Below are positions 1-4,361 of a stretch of DNA of 5,103 nt, piece after piece (the stretch's first letter is position 1; every line of letters starts with the position of its first letter). Below the pieces are notes generated by a model that did no database searches, was not told where the DNA came from, and saw only the letters and a list, made by a program, of their open reading frames with translations. This stretch comes from Janthinobacterium lividum (GTDB lineage: Bacteria > Pseudomonadota > Gammaproteobacteria > Steroidobacterales > Steroidobacteraceae). The translations under genes and the position numbers were made by a program. Where the stretch lies: contig CALPVO020000204.1 in assembly GCA_943327025.2 (NCBI GenBank), positions 1 through 5,103 of the forward strand. Reading direction: 5' to 3'.

Positions 1-1154
1 ACGTTGCGCGGCTTTACCCCAAGTACCTTGCCGGCACGGGTAGGCGTCAGCAGGCCTTCGTTCACGCTCCGGGCGACAAGGTCCAGCAACGCCGCGCCAA
101 GGCGATGGCGACGAACCACGTAGTAATTCGGGCCGCCGTCCGCCTGCCGCATCTGCTCGCGCTTCGTCTCGCGGCCGCGGGCCCACTCTGCAGCAAAAGC
201 TTCGTCTATTTCCTGCCATAGCCGTTCGCCCAGAAGCCCCGCCCGGAACAGGCGATAAGCCACCAGCGAGCGGCCGAGCAACCGCTCTTGGGCAAATTCC
301 GTAATCTGGAGGGCGATAGCGGTGCGCTCGCCACTGCCGATAGAGAACGAAGCCAACTCTGCCCGGGGGAGCAGGAACTCGCTGGCAACGTCGTTGCAGA
401 ACTTCTCCGTCGCTCCCTCGAAGTGCTGCCCGCTGACACCGCTGGCCCCCAGCCAAAGGTGCACCACCTCGTGCAGAAGCGTAAACGCCCAAGCGGACTT
501 TGCATCCTGATCGTTAATCACCACGAATGGCGCCACGGCATCCGCCAATGCAAAGCCCCGAAAAGCGTCGACATCCACTACGGAATGGTGGCTGCCCAGA
601 TTGCCGATGAGAAGGACGTAAATGCCTGCCGCCTCGACGCGTTCCCGCAAGTAGGCGAACCCGGCCTCCACCGAACCTGCGGAACGAAACACGTTCAAGT
701 CGAGGGCCAAGGTGCGGCGGATGGAATCCAGCACCGTGCTGGCGCCATCGTCGGGCGACATGGAACCAATGAAGGGAAGTGCCTGTGCGTCATCCTCGTC
801 CTCGCGAACGGCCCGCACCAACGCCTGGCGCGCACGGATGTCGCGAACGAGCGCCGCCACCAGTGGTTCCCCGCTGGTGTGCCGCTCGCGCACGGTACGG
901 AAATCTTCGCCGCGGTGACCGCACGCCGGCGGCGCGTCCAGGAAAAACACCAGCAGGGAACGGCGATAGACCTTGGCCATCTTTAGCAGGACGGGCCGGG
1001 AGACTTCGCCTTCCGTTGTCTCCAAGGCATGCAGCCGGCCACCGCCCGCCATACCGTGAGCGGCATTCAGGCCAATCTTGGTTGCGGCTTCTTCGAGCGA
1101 CAACCCGGCGCTTTCACGCGCCCAGCGGAGCACAGATGGATTCACAACTGGCAT
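1..1154 (-). CDS. HTH-domain ImmA/IrrE family metallo-endopeptidase, 3' end off window
   Basis: The reverse strand is open for 384 codons from ATG at 1154 to the window edge, with no stop. Residues about 6-70 (VLRWARESAGLSLEEAATKI...) form a Cro/C1-type helix-turn-helix. Residues 228-232 are HEVVH, the zinc-peptidase motif, in the context FTLLHEVVHLWLG. E250 in EKFCNDVASEFLLP fits the third zinc ligand of ImmA/IrrE proteins. The last residues, AGKVLGVKPRN, resemble the usual C-terminus of this family, so only a few codons are probably missing. Known relatives cleave repressors (ImmA of ICEBs1, IrrE/PprI of Deinococcus). The long HTH-plus-peptidase form often sits beside small toxin-like or PIN genes, so a regulator of a toxin-antitoxin or mobile-element gene just off the left edge is likely but inferred. 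The start is supported by GAGGT (1165-1169) 10 nt upstream. Long plus-strand ORFs over this gene are antisense shadows. Confidence 0.93.
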   Translation of the reverse strand, partial: MPVVNPSVLRWARESAGLSLEEAATKIGLNAAHGMAGGGRLHALETTEGEVSRPVLLKMAKVYRRSLLVFFLDAPPACGHRGEDFRTVRERHTSGEPLVAALVRDIRARQALVRAVREDEDDAQALPFIGSMSPDDGASTVLDSIRRTLALDLNVFRSAGSVEAGFAYLRERVEAAGIYVLLIGNLGSHHSVVDVDAFRGFALADAVAPFVVINDQDAKSAWAFTLLHEVVHLWLGASGVSGQHFEGATEKFCNDVASEFLLPRAELASFSIGSGERTAIALQITEFAQERLLGRSLVAYRLFRAGLLGERLWQEIDEAFAAEWARGRETKREQMRQADGGPNYYVVRRHRLGAALLDLVARSVNEGLLTPTRAGKVLGVKPRN

Positions 1155-1164
1155 GACAGCGGAT

Positions 1165-1179
1165 ACCTCGGAACCGAGG
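1165..1179 (-). promoter_or_regulatory. Ribosome binding site of the ImmA/IrrE gene inside a perfect inverted repeat
   Basis: GAGGT (reverse complement of 1165-1169) lies 10 nt before the ATG at 1154 and decides the start. It sits in the dyad CCTCGG-AA-CCGAGG (1166-1179). The dyad could be an operator for the gene's own HTH domain. As RNA it could be a hairpin masking the binding site, but a 2-nt spacer is too short for a stable loop unless inner pairs open, so the operator reading is somewhat better. No convincing -35/-10 pair was found. A TATGAAT sequence on the minus strand near 1219-1225 is the only -10-like string seen. Confidence 0.5.
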
Positions 1180-1225
1180 GGAGCATTTTGCGCGTGGGTA
1201 GGGCCAAAAACGAGAGCCATTCATA

Positions 1226-1352
1226 CCGCGTTTCGCTGGAAACCCACCGTTCCGCGCGCCAGAAACGCAAAAAGGCCCCGTTCAGGGGCCTTTTTCGATG
1301 GTGCGAGACAGCTTGCTCGCGACCGGCGAGCGCGCAGCGCGAGCCGGGAGCC
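1226..1352. repeat. Composite interspersed repeat, copy 1 (inverted repeat + terminator + REP-like hairpin)
   Basis: This matches copy 2 (2465-2588) without gaps, with about 13 differences in 124 positions counted by eye. In order it holds GCGTTTC (1228-1234) paired with GAAACGC (1262-1268), a terminator hairpin (1269-1295), the conserved string GTGCGAGACAGC and a REP-like hairpin (1323-1347). The hairpin stem is CCGGC-GA-GCGC, loop GCA, GCGC-GA-GCCGG, so two GA/GA steps interrupt the stem symmetrically. The unit separates the ImmA/IrrE gene from the rfbB remnant. Confidence 0.85.
1269..1295. terminator. Bidirectional intrinsic terminator in repeat copy 1
   Basis: AAAAAGGCCCC (1269-1279) pairs perfectly with GGGGCCTTTTT (1285-1295) around a GTTCA loop, an 11-bp stem with a T tract on both strands. 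It would block minus-strand read-through from the rfbB remnant into the ImmA/IrrE gene, and any plus-strand transcription the other way. Confidence 0.88.
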
Positions 1353-1368
1353 GCTCGCCGAAGCCCCC

Positions 1369-1743
1369 CTACACCCTCCCCAGATACCACCCCACCGTCT
1401 CCCGCAACCCCTCTTCCAAACTCACTTCCGGCTGCCACCCCAGTTCCTGCCGCAGCTTGCGGGTGTACAGCGCATAGCGGCGGTCGTGGCCGGGGCGGTC
1501 GGGCACGTGGCGCACACGGTGTGCCGGCGGCTATGTGGTAGGTCTCCCCTACTCGCCCGCCTGCCGGCACCAGCCGCAGCGCGGCGGTGCGGCCCGTAGT
1601 TGTTGCTGCAGTGGGTTACGAACACCGGCAAGCCATAAGTGTCGTGCCAGGCACGCACCAAGTGGTTCGCCGCAGCCTTAGTGGCGCTGTAGGGGTTGTC
1701 CGGGGCGTAGGCGCGGCCGCCTCCGGCGCTGACGGGGCTTCGG
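1369..1743 (-). pseudogene. rfbB: Decayed 3' fragment of rfbB (dTDP-glucose 4,6-dehydratase)
   Basis: The sequence closely parallels 4366-4930 of the rfbB gene on the right but is broken. Reading the minus strand, the 5' part encodes [18 protein letters not shown], keeping the YxxxK catalytic pair, then [11 protein letters not shown]. It then jumps about 119 bp into the region for [17 protein letters not shown] occurs at both deletion edges of the intact copy. After a second, messier deletion it ends with [18 protein letters not shown] and GWYLGRV, stop at 1369-1371. A 2-nt insertion near 1720 and the deletions destroy the frame. The 5' end stops at about 1743, 7 nt before the stop codon of the NYN gene. 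The last residues (WYLGRV) differ from the right copy (WYVKNL), so this may descend from a diverged allele rather than a fresh duplication. No function is expected. Confidence 0.9.
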
Positions 1744-1750
1744 CTTCACC

Positions 1751-2266
1751 CTACCAGCCTTCCGGCCTACGCAAAGCGCTATGCGGAATGCGTTCAGGCA
1801 ACTGCGCATTCCTCAAGTGCATTGGGCTAAGTGGCTTGGCCCAGTGGACATGCGCTGCAAGGTCGGAGGATGCCCGACGGTGATCGTCGCCTGGAACAGG
1901 GGCAACCAACCCCAAACGGAGATTCGGATGATGACGGCGGACAGTCGCGAGCGCAGCTTCCAGATCTGTGTCATTCGTACAAACAACTGCCTGCTCATAG
2001 GCGCCAGTCCATGCACCTGCAATCAAATCTGCAGCGAGGTTTACGTCGGTTTTCTTCTCGTTAAACCCATGGACCAACACACGCTGTAAAGCGGGTGCCT
2101 CGGGTATCGGCTTGACCAAACGTTGAAACGACTTCGTCGCCTGAATCTTGCCCTCGACGATAACGAGCAGGTCCGGGTACAGACGGCGTAGCGCTTGCAG
2201 ATATTTCCGCTGGCGTTGTGGAGATTCCGGGTTGTCACACATCCTGCCGAGCACCACGGTTCGCAC
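1751..2266 (-). pseudogene. NYN-domain (PIN-like RNase) protein, N-terminally truncated
   Basis: The 171-codon reading frame from GTG at 2266 matches the pattern of NYN-domain proteins, a PIN-like fold of predicted or proven metal-dependent RNases. Visible hallmarks are SPQRQRKYLQAL near the N-terminus, EKKTDVNLAADLI (D74, D80) and VVCTNDTDLEAAL (D99, D101), the acidic clusters of the active site. The C-terminus RRPEGW fits the common ...PPGW end of this group. The first beta strand, which normally carries a catalytic Asp in an IDGFN-like motif, is absent: homologues as I recall them have about 35-45 more residues. Upstream the frame runs only into the terminator hairpin at 2285-2311 and then a TAG. 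GTG at 2266 is simply the first available start and has no good ribosome binding site. Most likely an inactive remnant; a shortened product with another role cannot be excluded. Confidence 0.78.
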
Positions 2267-2280
2267 TTTACGGACCCCAC

Positions 2281-2311
2281 AAAAGACAAAGCCGCCCGAA
2301 GGCGGCTTGTC
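2281..2311 (-). terminator. Intrinsic terminator with UUCG tetraloop, minus strand
   Basis: On the minus strand GCCGCC-TTCG-GGCGGC forms a C(UUCG)G hairpin, extended by GACAA/TTGTC with one bulged base and followed by TTTT. It lies directly upstream of the truncated NYN frame, so it cannot serve that gene. It ends a minus-strand transcript starting between here and about 2393. Confidence 0.75.
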
Positions 2312-2357
2312 GCCCTTAGAGCATCTGGCCTAACCAGACGGTCAAAGGGTGAGTGGT
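2281..2357 (-). ncRNA. Possible small structured RNA (promoter-hairpin-terminator unit)
   Basis: The minus strand carries a promoter-like pair (2364-2393), then a hairpin TCTGG-TTAGG-CCAGA (2338-2324), then the UUCG terminator (2311-2281). A transcript of about 77 nt would fit between them. No open reading frame of note lies inside. It resembles no RNA family I can name and is proposed only from the architecture. It may be a remnant leader of the NYN gene whose 5' coding part was deleted. Confidence 0.35.
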
Positions 2358-2363
2358 ACCGAA

Positions 2364-2393
2364 ATGCTACACCGCAGCGTCGCGCAACTTCAA
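2364..2393 (-). promoter_or_regulatory. Sigma70-like promoter upstream of the minus-strand RNA-like unit
   Basis: On the minus strand TTGAAG (2393-2388) is followed after 18 nt by TAGCAT (2369-2364). Each box matches four of six consensus bases. Transcription would start near 2357. Confidence 0.35.
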
Positions 2394-2464
2394 GAGCCGT
2401 CAGTCCTCCGCCCTGTGCGCGTACTGTTGCCCGTTGCGGAGCCCAATACCATCCCCCATCCCTG

Positions 2465-2590
2465 CCGCGTTTCGCTAAAAACCCACCGCTCCACCCGCCA
2501 GAAACGCAAAAAGGCCTCGTTCAGGGGCCTTTTGCGATTGTGCGAGACAGCGTGCCCGCGACCGGCGAGCGCAAAGCGCGAGCCGGGGGC
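2465..2590. repeat. Composite interspersed repeat, copy 2
   Basis: This copy has the same order as copy 1: GCGTTTC (2467-2473) / GAAACGC (2501-2507), terminator hairpin (2508-2533), GTGCGAGACAGC, then the REP-like hairpin (2562-2586). The REP loop is AAA instead of GCA while both stems and the GA/GA steps are unchanged, which supports selection or copying of the hairpin. It ends 1-2 nt before the stop codon of the antitoxin remnant. Confidence 0.85.
2509..2533. terminator. Bidirectional intrinsic terminator in repeat copy 2
   Basis: AAAAGGCCTC (2509-2518) pairs with GGGGCCTTTT (2524-2533) around the same GTTCA loop as copy 1, with one T-G wobble. It lies just downstream of the antitoxin remnant on the minus strand and could terminate that gene. 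Confidence 0.8.
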
Positions 2591-2591
2591 T

Positions 2592-2765
2592 TCAGGCAAC
2601 CTGCAGAACAAGCCTCTTTCCGCAAGCGTTGACGTACTTGCGAAGCGTGGCGATGGATGGCGAGTGCTTTCCGGTGGCCAGCGAGCGCTCCAGCCGTGCG
2701 ACCGCTGGTGCCAGCGTGCCCATGCGCTCGGCTACATCCGCCTGCGTGGAGTTGGTAGCTCCGCT
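2592..2765 (-). pseudogene. 3' half of a HigA/XRE-type antitoxin gene
   Basis: The minus strand encodes 57 residues ending at TGA 2592-2594. STQADVAERMGTLAPAVARL is the second half of a Cro/C1 helix-turn-helix, and HSPSIATLRKYVNACGKRLV is the typical C-terminal part of HigA-type antitoxins, which bind a RelE/HigE-like toxin and repress their own operon. An in-frame stop (2766-2768) lies just upstream and no N-terminal half is visible in any frame, so the first 40 or so residues and any toxin gene are gone. The only internal ATG is at residue 15, inside the HTH, and would give a useless fragment. The stop codon abuts REP copy 2. Confidence 0.8.
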
Positions 2766-2810
2766 TCAGCTTGGGTTACCGCAACCCCTTCATCCATCCC
2801 CCATTTGCTC

Positions 2811-2857
2811 CGCGTTTCGCTAGGCAGAAAAAGAGACGCCTCCACGTGGGAGGCGTC
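2811..2857 (-). terminator. Minus-strand intrinsic terminator next to a repeat-related motif
   Basis: GACGCCTCC (2835-2843) pairs with GGAGGCGTC (2849-2857) around ACGTG. Reading the minus strand, the hairpin is followed by TCTTTTT (2834-2828). It fits as the terminator of the truncated gene ending at 2897. A second hairpin, GCCGGA/TCCGGC (2860-2880), precedes it. CGCGTTTCGCT (2811-2821) beyond the T tract is the same motif that opens the composite repeats. Confidence 0.75.
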
Positions 2858-2896
2858 GGGCCGGAAATGCTATCTCCGGCGGGGTTGAGTCGAATC

Positions 2897-2992
2897 TTAC
2901 GGATTGGCCTCGGGCACTTCAATATCGCAACTCAGTTGCTGGTCGATGCCTTCGACGAGACGACTTGACGCGAAATGAGGACCGCTGGGCGC
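2897..2992 (-). pseudogene. Orphan 3' end of an unidentified gene
   Basis: The minus strand reads SGPHFASSRLVEGIDQQLS, then CDIEVPEANP and TAA at 2897-2899. Composition is protein-like, and an intrinsic terminator follows about 40 nt downstream, as expected for a genuine gene end. Upstream the frame runs straight into REP copy 3 with no start. I do not recognise the family. A small antitoxin or regulatory protein is possible from context only. Confidence 0.35.
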
Positions 2993-3028
2993 TCGCGACC
3001 GGCGAGCGCAAAGCGCGAGCCGGGAGCC
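2991..3028. repeat. REP-like hairpin, copy 3
   Basis: CCGGC-GA-GCGC (2999-3009), loop AAA, GCGC-GA-GCCGG (3013-3023), flanked by GCTCGCGA and GAGCCG as in copy 1. The terminator half of the composite repeat is missing here. The hairpin forms the left border of the DUF3800 unit. Confidence 0.85.
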
Positions 3029-3264
3029 GCGCGCCGACGCAACTTCAAGCATCGTTAGTGCCCCGTCCGGTAGTCAACCAGTTTCCCGTTGCGCAGTGAC
3101 ACGTCCTATTCGTTGCGCATTTCGCGAAAAACTCAAAGGCGTGATGACTCGCATGCCGGGGCTGGTGCCTAATCTGCAGCCCCCAAGCAGCGCCAAGGTA
3201 GCTGCCATGTCTCGCCATGCTGATACAGCCCTTGCCAGGCTCCGGGAGCCGGACCTGACTCACC
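3029..3264. other. Intergenic stretch without a supported gene
   Basis: Reading frames here lack protein-like composition. One minus-strand segment, VSLRNGKLVDYRTGH ending at TAA 3055-3057, looks protein-like, but a TAG lies just upstream at about 3106, so at best it is a gene-end remnant. CGCAACTTCAAG (3038-3049) recurs at 2383-2394. A weak dyad GGCTC-CGG-GAGCC lies near 3238-3250. Confidence 0.4.
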
Positions 3265-3289
3265 GGCGCCAAAGGCAGCCTTTGACGCC
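3265..3289. promoter_or_regulatory. Dyad overlapping the -35 box of the DUF3800 unit
   Basis: GGCGcCAAAGG (3265-3275), spacer CAG, CCTTTGaCGCC (3279-3289): an 11-bp inverted repeat with one mismatch. It covers the TTGACG box at 3282-3287, so a bound dimeric repressor would block the promoter. No repressor gene is visible next to it. Confidence 0.45.
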
Positions 3290-3311
3290 CTCGAGTGCCG
3301 TTTGGTACAGT
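3282..3311 (+). promoter_or_regulatory. Sigma70-like promoter of the leader RNA and DUF3800 gene
   Basis: TTGACG (3282-3287, five of six consensus bases), an 18-nt spacer, and TACAGT (3306-3311, four of six). Transcription would start near 3318, a few bases before the first hairpin, so the whole leader structure would be in the RNA. Confidence 0.6.
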
Positions 3312-3317
3312 TTCAAC

Positions 3318-3416
3318 CAATCCGGCGCAAGCCGGCTTGTCGAACGGGGTAACTCTCGGCGACACAACCTGCCGAAAGGCAGTCCAACGGCCACCTTTGA
3401 GTGGCCGTTGTCATTT
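3318..3416 (+). ncRNA. Structured leader RNA upstream of the DUF3800 gene
   Basis: Four local stems follow in tandem. Hairpin 1 is CCGGC-GCAA-GCCGG (3322-3335), a GNRA tetraloop. Hairpin 2 is the stem TGTCG/CGACA (3338-3342 with 3360-3364), enclosing a G-rich loop. Hairpin 3 is CTGCC-GAAA-GGCAG (3369-3382), a second GNRA loop. Hairpin 4 is CAACGGCCAC/GTGGCCGTTG (3385-3394 with 3401-3410), loop CTTTGA. Two GNRA tetraloops and near-continuous pairing over about 90 nt between a promoter and a start codon argue for a functional RNA. Families of structured RNAs upstream of DUF3800 genes have been reported from comparative genomics (the DUF3800-I and following motifs). Whether this is one of them, a type III-like RNA antitoxin or a new motif cannot be settled here. 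Confidence 0.55.
3385..3416 (+). terminator. Terminator-like hairpin (possible attenuator) before DUF3800
   Basis: A perfect 10-bp stem (3385-3394 / 3401-3410) with a six-base loop is followed by TCATTT, a poor U tract. It could terminate part of the transcripts before the gene, setting an RNA-to-protein ratio as in type III toxin-antitoxin operons. The weak tail makes partial read-through plausible. Confidence 0.45.
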
Positions 3417-3427
3417 ATGGCGCTGCC

Positions 3428-4273
3428 ATGACCTTCCTCTGCTACATCGATGAAGCCGGCTGCACCACTCCGCTGCCAGCCGCTGCAACCGATATCCAAC
3501 CGGTACTGGTCATCGTCGGGATGATGGTCGACGCCACGAAGGTGCGGAGCCTGACACTAGAGTTTCTCAAACTCAAACGCCAATATTTTCCGCGAAGGTT
3601 CGGCAACAGCGACCATCCACTCGACGATGTGCTCGTTGAAATCAAGGGATCCGATTTACGCTCCACTCTGCGCAAACATGGAGCACGCTCCGAAGCGATA
3701 CTACAGTTCATCGACCGTACGCTGGACTTGCTGCGGGCCAACGAGGTCCGTCTTTTTGCATCGGTCTGGGTGAAAGGCATCGGCAAACCCATCGATAGCC
3801 GTGCCATTTACACCACCTCCATCCAGGCAGCCTGCCGTAACTTTTCGGCCTTCTTGGACTGGCGTGACGAGACCGGCTTCATGGTGGCGGATTTCCGAAC
3901 ACCCGGCCTAAATACCCAAGTGTCCCACTCGATCTTCACGCAGAAATACCGCGCGAAGGGTGACCCGATGGGCCGTCTACTCGACTTACCCACCTTCGGG
4001 CACAGCAACAATCACGTGCCGCTGCAAATCGCTGACATGCTCTGCTCGACGCTACTGTTCCCCATGGCTACGTCTACCTACTGCCACGGACAAGTCTCTG
4101 GCAAGCACGTCCGAGGCCGGGATAAGTTCATCCGGCGCCGTTACGCCAGCCGAATCAAGGCACTGCAATACCGTTACAAGGATGCCGGCACTGGCCAATC
4201 CCAGGGCGGGGTCTTCGTTAGCGACGGACTGCACGGGCGGAAGTCGGACCTACTCTTTCAGTTTCATACATGA
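3428..4273 (+). CDS. DUF3800 domain-containing protein (predicted nuclease-like)
   Basis: An intact frame of 281 residues from ATG 3428. The family hallmarks are present: MTFLCYIDEAG at the very N-terminus (D8, E9), EIKGSD (E71, K73), MVADFR (D155) and LQIADMLCS (Q200, D203). These acidic positions recall an RNase H-like active site, and DUF3800 proteins are suspected nucleases or toxin-like, mobile-element-associated proteins; no activity is shown here. Length is normal and no signal peptide or membrane segment is seen. ATG 3428 is preferred over GTG 3401 because YIDE-G lies at the start of family members and 3401 falls inside the leader hairpin. No clear Shine-Dalgarno is present. A short ORF ATG-GCG-CTG-CCA-TGA (3417-3431) overlaps the start, allowing translational coupling. 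The gene sits alone between REP copies 3 and 4, behind its own promoter and structured leader. Confidence 0.9.
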   Translation: MTFLCYIDEAGCTTPLPAAATDIQPVLVIVGMMVDATKVRSLTLEFLKLKRQYFPRRFGNSDHPLDDVLVEIKGSDLRSTLRKHGARSEAILQFIDRTLDLLRANEVRLFASVWVKGIGKPIDSRAIYTTSIQAACRNFSAFLDWRDETGFMVADFRTPGLNTQVSHSIFTQKYRAKGDPMGRLLDLPTFGHSNNHVPLQIADMLCSTLLFPMATSTYCHGQVSGKHVRGRDKFIRRRYASRIKALQYRYKDAGTGQSQGGVFVSDGLHGRKSDLLFQFHT

Positions 4274-4285
4274 GGGGCCACACCC

Positions 4286-4320
4286 CGCGACCGGCGAGCG
4301 CGCAGCGCGAGCCGGGAGCC
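4286..4320. repeat. REP-like hairpin, copy 4
   Basis: CCGGC-GA-GCGC (4291-4301), loop GCA, GCGC-GA-GCCGG (4305-4315), identical in the core to copy 1. It starts 12 nt after the DUF3800 stop codon and is followed by ACTCGCCGGAAGC, nearly the same sequence that follows copy 1 before the rfbB remnant. The two rfbB ends therefore share their REP context. Confidence 0.85.
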
Positions 4321-4337
4321 ACTCGCCGGAAGCAAGA

Positions 4338-4361
4338 GTCGCGACCACGCGCGCTCCTACA
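4338..4361 (-). repeat. GTAGGAGCGCGC-type REP end overlapping the rfbB stop
   Basis: On the minus strand the sequence is TGTAGGAGCGCGCGTGG then TCGCGAC. GTAGGAGCG is a common start of REP-type elements in Xanthomonadaceae and pseudomonads, from memory. Its TAG is the stop codon of rfbB (4357-4359). It is absent beside the left rfbB remnant. Confidence 0.6.

Noticed and set aside
1508..1530. Small inversion in the rfbB remnant (GCACACGGTGTGC against GCACACCGTGTGC)
   Set aside because: The segment is a near-palindrome differing at one central base, so a point change between two deletions explains it equally well.
288..1541. Several long plus-strand reading frames over the left part of the window
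   Set aside because: They lie antisense to the clearly coding HTH-ImmA/IrrE gene or over the rfbB remnant and repeats, and show arginine- and alanine-rich shadow composition with no recognisable motif.
2281..2357. tRNA gene in the minus-strand structured unit
   Set aside because: No T-loop GGTTCGAATCC-like sequence and no cloverleaf; the stems are a short hairpin and a terminator.
2327..3060. Integron attC sites (GCCTAAC near 2328, GTTAGTG near 3054)
   Set aside because: No matching RYYYAAC / GTTRRRY pair at the usual spacing was found, and GTTAGTG does not fit the core consensus.
3045..3365. 106-codon minus-strand frame
   Set aside because: It covers the leader hairpins and promoter on the opposite strand and shows no family features.
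3318..3416. Hammerhead or other self-cleaving ribozyme in the DUF3800 leader
   Set aside because: No CTGATGA core was seen near the GAAA, which is simply a tetraloop; no other ribozyme core was recognised by eye.
3096..3431. 111-codon plus-strand frame ending in ATGA overlap with DUF3800
   Set aside because: It runs through the dyad, promoter and hairpins and has no protein-like motif. Only its tail is kept, as a possible coupling ORF in a finding.
1226..4320. CRISPR array from the repeated hairpins
   Set aside because: Copies are hundreds of bases apart with genes between them and no regular spacers; they are REP-like interspersed repeats.
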